From Aplysia californica (taxonomy: Eukaryota; Mollusca; Gastropoda; Aplysiida; Aplysiidae), in assembly GCF_000002075.1 (NCBI RefSeq), contig NW_004797300.1, forward strand, positions 1,551,005 through 1,615,004: 64,000 bases of DNA, given 5' to 3'. The notes under the pieces are model-generated. The model was not told the DNA's origin. It searched no databases and saw only the letters and a program-made list of their open reading frames with translations. Below, piece by piece: positions 1 to 11,000 of this stretch (position 1 is its first letter; each line of letters opens with the position of its first letter). Made by a program: the position numbers and the translations under genes.

Positions 1-147
1 CCGAAAAACACAAACAAAAGAAAACACAACAATTAAGCCACAGTAAAAAAAGCAGCAAATCAAAACAGCCCCACCAAAACAAAAAGTGGCCACGTTTTCA
101 AGGCTTCGAAAATGCCGGTATACCTTATCTAAATACGCAGAGAAAAT

Positions 148-148
148 G

Positions 149-188
<40 letters not shown>

Positions 189-195
189 CACACGC
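148..195. repeat. (AC)n microsatellite
   Basis: About 22 AC units with two CG interruptions. Confidence 0.95.
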
Positions 196-299
196 ACAAC
201 ACAAAACAAACTATAGCCCTTCACACAACCACTCACTCATTTGTGTTTTTACCTAACGAAAATCATTTATTATCACGTTTGTCATAGACCATACCTGTG

Positions 300-500
300 A
301 GTGCCGTTAGCTCAGTAAGTAGCAAGTTGGACTATGATGTGAATAACCTTGGTTTCATTCCAAAATGGAGCTTTTGTGAACTTAGGAGTTATAGGGGAGT
401 TTGTAAGCTCTCCATCCACTTGGCTCGATACTATCGAAGATGAACGCTACGCGCGTCTGGAGATTTCACCTCTTAAACTTATGAACGTACAGTGTTGAAA
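300..500 (+). mobile_element. SINE-like element with tRNA-like head
   Basis: gccgttagctcagtaagtag (A-box-like) and ggtttcattccaaaatgg (B-box-like) at tRNA spacing, followed by a body including gatgaacgctacgcgcgtct. Related in layout to the S2 copies. Confidence 0.45.
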
Positions 501-727
501 GGAGAGTCGAATCAACTCAAAAGAATCAGATTATGCCTCAGGAGTCAGCGCTATGCTCCAATTTAGTTGTGTATTCAGTTATTACACACAAAGTGGCAAA
601 TTGCCTGCCCTCTATTGAATGTTTTTATTAGCAACATTATTCGGCCCCTAAGTCTTTTCTTTAAGTTGTGAGACAAATAAAGAAAAGAAAGCTCACAAAT
701 TAGAGCCATGATTGGGCCCTTGTGCAT

Positions 728-728
728 A

Positions 729-794
<66 letters not shown>

Positions 795-808
795 GCACAC
801 ACACACAC
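728..808. repeat. (AC)n-(GC)n-(AC)n compound microsatellite
   Basis: A long AC run followed by about nine GC units and a second AC run. The GC part is prone to Z-DNA. Confidence 0.95.
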
Positions 809-1740
809 TTCTAAAGACCAACTGCTAGGCGTATGATCGACAGTCGCCTGCCAAAGCATAATTACTTTAGATGAAAGACGTAAGACAGGAGTCAGCTTTG
901 GTGGTTCAGTTGGTGACGAAGTTGACCAACACCAGGGGTTGACAAGTCTGAATATGAGAGCAAAATACACAAAGGGGGGAGGGCAGGAAACTAGAAGAGA
1001 CACTAGGCCAAGCTTCAATATTTGTCCAATATCTATTGGACATCGACAATTTTGTCCATCTTGCTCAAATAATTTAACGCAGCCACAGCTATGCCGTCCA
1101 CTGCTAAGCCCAAATTAAATTCAAGGGACAAGATCATCAAAAATGAATAATTCAAATGGACGCATACGGTTGCGTCCCCTGTATAGCGGTTCGATCGTGT
1201 GAAGCTTTTAGCTGTATGGCCAGAGCCTGAAATTGAACAAAAGAAAATCTAAAGGGAAAACATAAACAGAACAAACTGAAATAGATTTTGTTTTAAAATG
1301 TTATTATTTTAGACATGTTATTATATTCACATTAAAAAAACACACAAAAAAACAATATCATGTGTACAAATAAGTATTGAGTTCTAGTTCTAGTGTAACC
1401 ATGTCTATACATTACTAACTGTGATGTACATACAGATTATTTGTACAAGTACAAAGAAAACAGTGGAAATATCAAATCAGTTCAGATACTGTGATAATAG
1501 TGTTAGCATACCATGTGTTCACGTTGAAAGCTTTAAAGACTTAAAGCGTGTGTAACTCTTCATTGATTAAAGTACTGGATGATATTACAGTTACAGCATT
1601 GCTTTAGACGCGAGTAGGCCCTATGTCACAACCAGAACGGGCTTCATTACAAAAAACAAACGAACAAAGAAACATATAATATGTGCGCTCATATGACCTT
1701 ATGCAGTTGAGAGCGTAGTAAAACTCTTACTAAACAAACA

Positions 1741-2016
1741 AATATATGAGGAGTCCACTGAAAAAACGGGTAGTCACAAACTGGAAATTGTGAGAGTGTC
1801 AATATCAAAAAGCTTGTGGACTCGTAACTTCATATTTGTTTAATTGGTGATTTATTTTAATTTTATATGTTTGTTGGATGGGAAATCTAACAACAATAAT
1901 CAACCAACAGCTGAACAGAAATGCTGGTATGAGTCAACAAGAGTTCAAAATTGATACCCTCAAGATTTTTAGTTTGTGACTATGCCCGTTTTTTCAGCGG
2001 ACTCCTCATATATGTA
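1741..2016. mobile_element. Short MITE with about 40-bp inverted ends (family D, copy 1)
   Basis: The left end catatatgaggagtccactg continues into aaaaaacgggtagtcacaaact; the right end is the mirror, agtttgtgactatgcccg then ttttttcagcggactcctca. The element is about 275 bp and AT-rich with no coding capacity. A diverged relative lies at 28375-28620. Confidence 0.75.
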
Positions 2017-3236
2017 TTATACTTCTCCTTTTCTTGAATTGATCTAAATGCGGACTCCCCTACCTTATCTGACAGAAGAGAAAATAATTGCTCGAGCCGT
2101 GCCATTTGGGCAACCCGCCCCGCCAGTATTGCAAGAACAGTACCTCTTGGGTATGCAGACAGCTATACCTACTCCAACTTGTACTCTGGTATGCATTCAG
2201 TGCACAGACGGGTAGAAGTAGAAGTAGTTTGGCAAAGGTGTTCACTCATGTCCTTGCTAAAACTTTACCAATAGTTACAATCACGAAAGTCTTTTTGGAA
2301 TTTGAACAAAAAAACTTAAGTACTAACAATCACAAATTTATTAATTTTCAAGCAAGATTTGAGATTTCAGACAAGATCAGAATGTTCATCACACATTGTT
2401 GATACATAGGTACCGTAAGACACACTTAAGTGGGCATAGCTCATTGAAAGACGATAAAATCTTTTGTAATAAATTATGCAAAATATGCTCTCAACTTTTA
2501 TGGACGGAAGATCTCAGCATGTTTCTATTTCTCCCTGCTTTTTAAAAATGCAAATATAATTCTTAAAAAATGGCAATACACTTTCATATATACATTCAAA
2601 AATTATATCAATCTAAATTTCCATGATAAATCTTACATTTGCTAATTATGCCATAGCACAAATTAAAATCATAATCTCCATTTCACATGTAAGTTTTTTT
2701 CAAAGCTAACTCAGGGAAACAAAACTCTTTGCCAAGGTTCCAATTCTTAGTGTTAATTTTGTCCCCATTTTTATGCACCTGGAGATTTTCAAACTAGTGA
2801 AGTAGAACATAAGACGGCGAATCAGAATACATAACAATTTGATTCTGTAGGAGTCACAGATTTTGAATGTTTTCTAAAATTTCATGTTCACATAACAAAA
2901 ATTACCAATAGTATTTACAGACAGAAAATGAATTTAAACTCCTGAAGGAGTTTAATAACACATTACAATACATACCAACAGTTCAACAAGGTAAAAAGTC
3001 TAGTTGAATTGAGTGAAGTTGATAGACAAAGGCCAAATTTTGCAAGGAATGTACTAAGAAAAGTAATATGCAAAAAGTTTTAAAAACCTAGGGACTTTTT
3101 CACGACAATGGCAGACAAATCATTAACATTGTAATAACTTTAACTCGACCTTAACATGATATCAAGAGTGAAACGAAGAGATGAATTAAGGTGGGAGAAA
3201 CATACATGTGTAAGAAAAGATATGTGTAGCATCGTA

Positions 3237-3640
3237 GTGAAATAAGTTGCTTGCCAAAATCATGAAATTAAAAAAAAAAAAGCGCCATTTTCCCACCTCT
3301 TTGGCAATTTTTATCAATTTTTTTTCTTCTTTAGGCTCGACACCTTTATGTCCATTTAAAAACACATTTATGAGCAGAATAAATTTTAAAGAAATTGATG
3401 AAAGGCACAAAAAAAAGTAAATTCGTAATTTTCATGGACCCTCAGGCTTTAGAAGTTACCAAACTTTGGCAGTCATTTTCTCCCTTATTTTACCACAAAC
3501 ACCAGGAGACCCCTACCTCTTTCACTCATAAATACCTTAACGTCTATTTAAGATAGATGGGTAGTTTTAAAATCAAAAGCAAGACAAATAAACAAGCTTT
3601 AAGATTATACAAATAACTTCGTAGGTTCAAGAATTAATGA
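3237..3640 (+). mobile_element. MITE family C, copy 1
   Basis: About 400 bp sharing ordered blocks with four other copies (23846-24223, 43709-44102 and, reversed, 25895-26045 and 29740-30130): caccttatgtccatttaaaa, a wobble of gttaccaaactttggcagtc, gacccctacctctttc and gatagatggg. The ends are eroded in this copy. Confidence 0.6.
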
Positions 3641-4038
3641 GCTCCCGCTTCCATTATGTCCTGGCACTTAATAAATGTTCCTAACACACTTGACCATGCC
3701 GTTTTACATTCACAAAGGAATTCACACTTCATTCAGTTTGTGTCATACCGAATCATGATGAGGGTGTGTCTAATCCCCATCATGACATTCTCGACCTTGG
3801 ATTGTTTTGAGAGTTTTCAAGACTCTTCTCTTACAGGGATCAGCCCCGTTTAGAAATGAGCATTAAATTTGGATATCTTGCCTCTTAACCTTACTGTGGT
3901 GAAAGGGCCATTAAAAAAATTCAAACCTAACAATACACTGATGAAACCACCTGAGATGAAGAAAAGAACTGGCAAAAGGCAACAAATGGCAGATAAAGGC
4001 TGTAATAGCATCAAAACAGAATTATGAGTTTTGAAGTA

Positions 4039-5600
4039 CAGTGGAAACCTGATATAACAGGGATGGTGGGAGTAGAGAAAATGTCCTGTTATATCCGATC
4101 CCTGTTAAATCAGAAATGCAAAGGAAAGTAAGCATTTGTGGACTAATCCAGCTCTACTTATTCATGGGTAGTTTCCCTTGCCTCAAGTACCCACGAACAG
4201 GGGTTTTGGCACCAACTTTCTCCTTGCCTCCTTAAACCACATCAGAAGAGCTTGGTCCACAGCATCTGCAACGGGTAGTCTCATCTTCTTTTGATCCAGA
4301 GCAAACTTTTCATTGGAGTATGCTGCAACTATCTTCTCTCTATCCTTGATAATGGTGTGAATCGACCCTTGTGGAATGTCGAACTGATGACAAATCTCTG
4401 CCAGTGAAGCTTGCTTTTTGTCAATAGCCTGGATTATTTCGTATTACAGTCCATGCCGGCTTTAACTTACGGTCGTCGGGAGAAAGCTTAAGCGTGCCTG
4501 AGTGCGATGTAGACATAATCCAGAGATTTTCATGTAGAAAATTTCCTGTGCTATTTCCCTTTGTTTATAAGTAGGCCTATAGCGGTCCCGCAAAAGTGTG
4601 CAGTTATTTGACACCCGCCATGGCAGTTTTTGTTTGCTTGTTTGTTTTTGTTTTGTGGTCGAATGGGAAATGAAAACTTAATTTAGACGGCCAGTCATGA
4701 TACAGCACACTAGGCCTACACACTGCCTGTGCGTACCACTGCCCGCTGTGCCACTCATACCACCGCCTTCATCCCATCTCGCGCATGATACACAATCAGG
4801 ATTAATGGATAGCGAGGGTCAAAGATGAAATCGCAGCCAGCCTCCCTTTCACGTTTCCCCGACTCTCTTTGTATTTTTTTTTGGTCGTGTGTAGCTTTGC
4901 CCAAGGCCTAGGCTAGATCCTATGTCCACGCGCGTGGCTGTGTGCATCTGCCTTCCTCTCTGCCCTTGTGAGTGTGCGTGTCCATCACTTGCGTTCTTTG
5001 TGTTTCTCTTGACACTCTCCACTGCTGCCGTGTAGACTGTGTTTGAACCTCGATGTGTCATCATGAAAATATTGACTGTCTTGTAAATGAAGCGTGCTTG
5101 AAGCCGAAGTTACCGTGCTTAAAGGCGTGTAATTTATATAGCAAAAATTCTGTAAGAGCCGTTTAGCGTGCCTGAGTCCGAAACATGCTTTAAGCCGGCG
5201 TGCTTAAAGCCGGCACGGACTGTATTGTCAATTGAAAGGCAATTTTCTCTCGCGCTTGACATCGTTGGTGACACATTATGCGAGCATGTTGCTAGGTTTC
5301 TGGCTAGATCGAGGTCTGCAGCACACTGCAGCCCTCTCTCGCTTCACACGCTGCGTGTGCTTGCAGTGGCATGGCTTGCGTGGGCTCGCTCCATCACTGC
5401 GTTACTCTCTCTCTCTCTTACTTTTTACTCATTGTTAAGGAGCCTTTGTCCCTGCTATAACCGGTTGGGCTCCGATGAGGCCCTGTTATTGCCGATAACT
5501 TTTAATAGAGATAAAAAGTAGGAAAAAACGGGGATTTTAAAAATCCCTGTTATTACCGGATCCCTGTTATTACCGGGCCTGTTATATATGGTTTCCACTG
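4039..5600 (-). mobile_element. Tigger/pogo-type DNA transposon, decayed, with a nested MITE
   Basis: Terminal inverted repeats CAGTGGAAACC(T) followed by ATATAACAGG at 4039 and the mirrored CCTGTTATATATGGTTTCCACTG ending at 5600, flanked by TA on both sides, as in Tc1/mariner-pogo elements. Between them is a minus-strand remnant of the transposase N-terminus: at 4190-4443 it reads YEIIQAIDKKQASLAEICHQ, FDIPQGSIHTIIKDREKI and so on, a CENP-B/pogo helix-turn-helix. The preceding start MSSARENCLSIDN lies at about 5263-5225. A 776-bp MITE has landed between these two pieces. The catalytic DDE part is absent, so this is an internally deleted, dead copy. Confidence 0.85.
4447..5222. mobile_element. 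MITE family A, copy 1 (nested in Tigger)
   Basis: A 776-bp element with inverted ends CAGTCCATGCCGGCTTTAA and TTAAAGCCGGCACGGACTG, flanked by TA. It has no coding capacity beyond chance frames. The subterminal regions repeat the motif GCGTGCTTRAAGCCGAAR several times. Two more copies lie at 45456-46249 and 55146-55930. TA duplication and the CAGTCC ends suggest mobilisation by a pogo/Tc1-type transposase. Confidence 0.85.
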
Positions 5601-6838
5601 TAGTTTTTCAAAAAGTCGTCAAATACATTTACATTAGCGTTTAGTGTTCCAGTGATGTCTGACAACAGATGGCAGATCTTTGCAAATCTGTTGAAGGTCA
5701 CAAATGTCAATTGGCAAACAAGACAGTAAAGAGTGTGAGAAATATGTTTGCTTAGAGTAATTCATACGAGTGAGTACGAGTTGAAAAAAAGACGTCAATG
5801 TCTTGCAATCTATAAAGTGTGCAACAGCTTTTTCTATAATTAAATGGTTATATAAATTAAGTTACTTAATATACATACAAAATAAGATTGTTTTAAAAAA
5901 ATAGTAGGAAAAATATATCTCAATAAAATATAAAAGACCTTTTGTAGCATTTGTAGAATACAACAGAGAGACAACAATTGATCCTGCTTGCGTAATTTAC
6001 AAATCAAAAGTAAAAAAAGCATTAGAATATGGACATATTTCTGTAAAGATAAGTATACTGACCCAATGACAATCATTAAGAGCAAGGAAAAAGCAAAACA
6101 GACAGAGGACCAAAAAAGAATCCTGACCTACCACCAATGCTTCACTTCAACCACCAACTGAAAAGACATTTCCCAAACAGACTGACAAAGATAGGGCATA
6201 TAACAATATAAATCATGTGCAATGCCTTTTCAAAAGGTAAAATGTAAACAAACTCCTATATATCAGTATGAGCTACAAAAAACTATGCTTACAAAATGTC
6301 AGGAGCTACTCAAAAAATGATCCCTTATTCTTGTGCAATACACAAGAAAATTGCCTTGATAAATTTGTTGTGACAAAATTTTGAGCTTGATGTTATTCTG
6401 TTAGAAGTGAGAGGGTAAGTGAAATGTTGTCTCCACTGGAATGAAAACTTGTCTGTTTAATTCTATCCGTATGTCGTGTTTTACTATCGCTTCCATACGA
6501 CGTGGGCAACTCTGTGCCACCACTTTCCAAAGAGGAAATTTACTACTCGTTAATCTGATCTGTACGCTTTGCATAGCAGTTTGTCAAAATGATTTTTTGT
6601 GAAATACTGAAAATTTCAAAGAGATCTTCGTACTAGAAGTTTTCTAAAATGTGAAGAATACAGCCCCGGGTGTACAAAATGACCTCAGGGCGAACAGATA
6701 GGGTTAAAGTTCTAATCTATTAAATATCATTTCACAACAAATTTCAATTTAGATTACTCATGGCAGATAACTGGCTCTAATTTGATCTTTATAACAATCC
6801 AAACTGTAAGATGGTAGGAATGGGATGGAGACAAAGTT
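5601..6838. other. No gene or clear repeat seen
   Basis: AT-rich intergenic DNA with only short chance frames. Confidence 0.6.
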
Positions 6839-6867
6839 TTTGTGTGTGTGTATGAGTGTGTGTGTGT

Positions 6868-6933
<66 letters not shown>

Positions 6934-6967
6934 GGGAGAGAGGGAGAAGGAGAGATAGAGAGAGAGT
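6839..6967. repeat. (TG)n-(AG)n compound microsatellite
   Basis: gtgtgtgt is followed by about 90 bp of GA units with GGGAGA variants. Confidence 0.95.
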
Positions 6968-7859
6968 ATTGTATGTGCAGAACAGAGTGTGTCAGAGGGT
7001 GTGTGGGCATGAGCACCCAATTTGTGCACACTGTAAGCATACACACTACATTCACAATCAAATCAAAATGCATAATAATCTAATATATACATGTCTTTAC
7101 AAATCCAGAGGATTATATTTAAGTTAAAGTTCCATAAGGCACAAAGTGTAGCAATTCTTCAACATGCTACAGACACAAACACACACTCATCGTCAAGAAC
7201 TGCGGTGCCATCCTTCGTATCACAGAATATCACAGCATTTTTGATCAGAAAAATATAACTGGACACCACATCCACTTTCAATCTTCTGCGTATTTATTTG
7301 CAAGATTCAGGTCATCTCAGAGTATGTTCTCCTCTGTTTTTTGGGGACTACTCTTCACTTTTGCCTTCCTTTTTTTATATATGCAGGATCATAACTATAC
7401 AAAAAAAATTCAATGTGCACATGTCAGGATAAGTCATTATGTCACATATATAACTGCACAATCTGTCACTGTCATGTTTCCCAACTTTCTGTTGTGCAAG
7501 TCCTATACAACTGACAAGAGCAGATGAGATCCTCTCTGAGATCCTGAAAAAAATTAAAGCATATTCCTAGACACTTGGCTGACTGACAGCAGACAACTCA
7601 ATAGCTTACCACCATCAACATGCATATTTACCCAAAGTACACTGCACACATAAGTATGTAAATAGAATATTACTCAGACTTCAAGATACCGTTACGTTTC
7701 ATATTAATCTTTTAACCCCAACCCCCTACTCTCTTGCCCTAAACATACTCCTGGACAGCATACGAAATAAACAAGACTGGTTCATGCATACAAATTCAGA
7801 CATGAAAAATCAAATTCATTCAACCAACATTCGTTTCTCCCTCTTTGACTATTCAAAGA

Positions 7860-7865
7860 TTTATT
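7860..7865 (-). terminator. Probable poly(A) signal of TMEM138
   Basis: AATAAA on the minus strand about 185 nt downstream of the TMEM138 stop. A second AATAAA lies at 7298-7293. Which one is used cannot be told from sequence. Confidence 0.4.
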
Positions 7866-8049
7866 TGCAAACTAACTCAGTCGAGCGAGTGAACATGTTC
7901 ATGAAACCCAAACTTGTAGTATAACTCCCCATAAAGTGTGTTTGAGGGACAGAACATTTTTTGGTCAAGGTCTGAGCTTTCCCCATTCACAGAGTTTTAG
8001 CAGTGGAGACTTGTGCAGGTTTTTACATAGCAAAGGAGACATTAGTCTA

Positions 8050-11000
8050 TTATCTCCTTCTCTCAAACTCTTTGTGGATCCATTCAGAGTCTTCATAGAA
8101 ATGTGGTTCTCCCAGTTTTAATGCTGTTCTTTTGTAGAAATAGTAATAGAAGACTGCAGCTGGAACAAAAAAAGAAGAAAAGGTCAAATGAGGTGAACAT
8201 TTAATGATTTACTTTTTATATATCTTTTGAACTCACATAATATAAGGTAATTCTCGTTTACATTATATCACTGCAGTTGCAAAAAAAATTTAGTGACATC
8301 AAAGTTTTTCAACTCACCCTGAAAAGCCGGGTCAGAGTTAAGCATTTTTTGTACAAAAACCATAATATGCAAGAGGCAGAGCATTTTCTGCCATAGATAA
8401 AATACACAACAAACTTACCAAACATTACTTCTTTCTCCATTTTAAAATTTTATTGCAAATGCTTAAATGTATTATTTCTTATTGTTAAAGACAACGTTAC
8501 ATCATTGTCTTTATTTCTTATTTTCTAATAAAACTGAAATGAAAAGCTTTCTTATATTTGAGTGTTTGTTTACATAAAACGTCTTTTTAGATAAGGATAG
8601 AAAACAGCACAAGGCTGCCTATCAACTTTTCAGACCTATAAAGTCCAGCCAGGCTTTAGTACTTGCAAAAACCAAGCTGTAGGTATTCCTGAAAACCAGA
8701 TAAACAATGATGGGCATTACCAATTACACATAAAAACTTACCTATTCTCTGAAAGGCAAACAAAACCTGGTAGCCAGTGTTATCCCAGATGTAGAACTTC
8801 ACATCTCCCCACCGCAAATGCTGCAGAAAAGGCAAAAGACATAATTATGACTTTCACCAGCTCACAAATATTATTAGAAATATACACAGATCTATTTAAA
8901 CCTCTCTGTTTGTATGAATTTTATGTCTCAAACAAGGCAATGCCCATTATTTAGAAGAGGCTGGATCTATAACTGTCGAAATTACTGTATTAACAAATTC
9001 CTATTGGGTTCTCCTTTGATATCTTTTTGACAGTATATGTCCTTTCAACTACCCCACCATACCAGCAGTAGTGGTGTAATGGATAAGCCTTGCCTATCTT
9101 TGCCTTGTTTATAAAAGATGTGAGTGTGGCTCCCATAATAGGAAGTTTATTTTGTTCACTATCTGTCTTCCTGATGGGATATCATACATCACTCAGTCTG
9201 GATAGGCCCCGACAAACTGGGTTGAAGCAGTTAGTCTTCTAAAAGATTTAACTCCTATCTGCCCCATAACGGCATGGCCCATGTTGATTCCATTTCCTCC
9301 ATTTCGGCCAGAACGACACAGAGCATGTCGCTTTCACCTCCCCTAATTAAATACACGTTTTCGTTCAGTCTTTCAAATCCATGTTTATAATACTGGTCAA
9401 GAAAAAAATAGACATGATCAGGCTTCCCACTCATGATGAAGAAAATATTTCTAGTTTTTTTCCCAGTTTTCACCTGGATTTTGTAACCATGGTCCATGTG
9501 ATTATAAAAAAAATATGACAGAACTATGAAGAAGAAACAGAAAGAGATACATGCAAGAGAAATTTTTTTAACATGGCCACAGACAGTCCCTTTTACAGGG
9601 GTGTCAAGGACTGGAGTTTTAGGATACGTGTAAAGGTGCAATGAAAAAGGTCTCGGCAGACTCATCATTGTTAACTGTTAAATTTTTTTAAAAAAGAGGG
9701 AGGGGGGAGGGGAGGGTGCTTATTTGCTGTTAGTTTGACTATAGCAAAAACATAAGAAACCAAAGGGATACATCACAAGCCTTTGACCCTGATTGAGCAT
9801 CACCACAAAATATGCTGTGCACCGTAGCTGATTTTTTCAAGTTTCAAACTAGATCGTTTTTTCCCCCCATGTTCTTTCATTTCCTAGGCCATCATCAACA
9901 GCGCAAAGGAGCAGGAATTTTTTAACACAAAGGTGCAGGAATTTTTTAACACATTGTCAAACTTATGTTGGTCTTACTACTAGCTAATGTTTATCTAAAG
10001 GCAAAGTGTTACTAAGCAACTACCAGGGCTCTGTTTTCAGAGCATGAGTTAGACAGCTGCACATAACTTAAAGACCGTTTTCCTAACTTGTACACTGGGA
10101 AGGTGGGGATGGGTAGTGGCAGCTGAATGGCAAATAAATTTTAAAAAATTGGAGTCAGGGGTGGGATGCTATGATCATACTTTCGTAAAGCTGAAAATAA
10201 AACAAAAAGTTTAAAACCTTAACAATTTCGACAAATTCATAATGATGGGCAGCTCTTTCATTTCCTGACTTTCTCCCGTATATTTTCATTTCCATTCATT
10301 TTTATGGTGTTTTCGCGACCGGGAATTCTAAAAATGAAATTCCTAGCCTCTTCCCCGCTTTCCTGGTTGTGTGGAAACCCTGCATAATGATACTTCCTTT
10401 CTTTGTGAGTATTCAAAGCTGGAAGGCATATTTTTTAAGTAGCAGCATGTTTTATCAGCGACAATTTTGCATATATAGACATGAACAACATGATTTACAC
10501 ATTTCTTTACCATTGTCCACACATGGAGGGCCACACACAAAGAGAAGTAGATAAACGTGATGGATATGGCAACCTTGAATTTTGAAACCAGGATGCTAAT
10601 CAAGCCAGCTTGGAATATAAATGTTGAGAAGAACAGCAAGAAGATGATGATGACTGCAAAAACCAGACAGAAGTCCTGAATCCTGAAAGACAAAATATAA
10701 ACACAAAATTGTAACATTCTAAAAAATTTAAGCCTTCAAGAATGTTTTTGTTTACTTTCTCTATTTGATCACACATTTGACAGATGTTTGTTCATATATA
10801 TATATATATACAAATGAATCATACATCAATTTCACCACACATATATCGAACAACATACGCTGATAAGGTGGTGCACATACATTATATGTCATCAGATTAT
10901 AACTTATTATAAGACACATCAACTTTAAAATGGCAAGCACCATCACTTAGAAGTCGCCCACAGGGGGGCAGGGGTGGGAGAGAAAATGACTGACTACTGA

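Noticed and set aside
575-1018. 147-codon minus-strand frame
   Set aside because: Its centre is an AC/GC microsatellite (CVCVCV and ARARAR). The rest shows no family or splice context.
2060-2402. Overlapping frames of 61 and 104 codons on opposite strands
   Set aside because: No domain, no splice context and no neighbour; judged chance.
6754-7127. Long frames on both strands made of RERERE or SLSLSL repeats
   Set aside because: They are translations of the GA/CT microsatellite at 6869-6967 with no other protein-like content. The same holds for frames at 20284-20532, 26525-27077, 46886-47197, 62020-62455 and 62534-62812.
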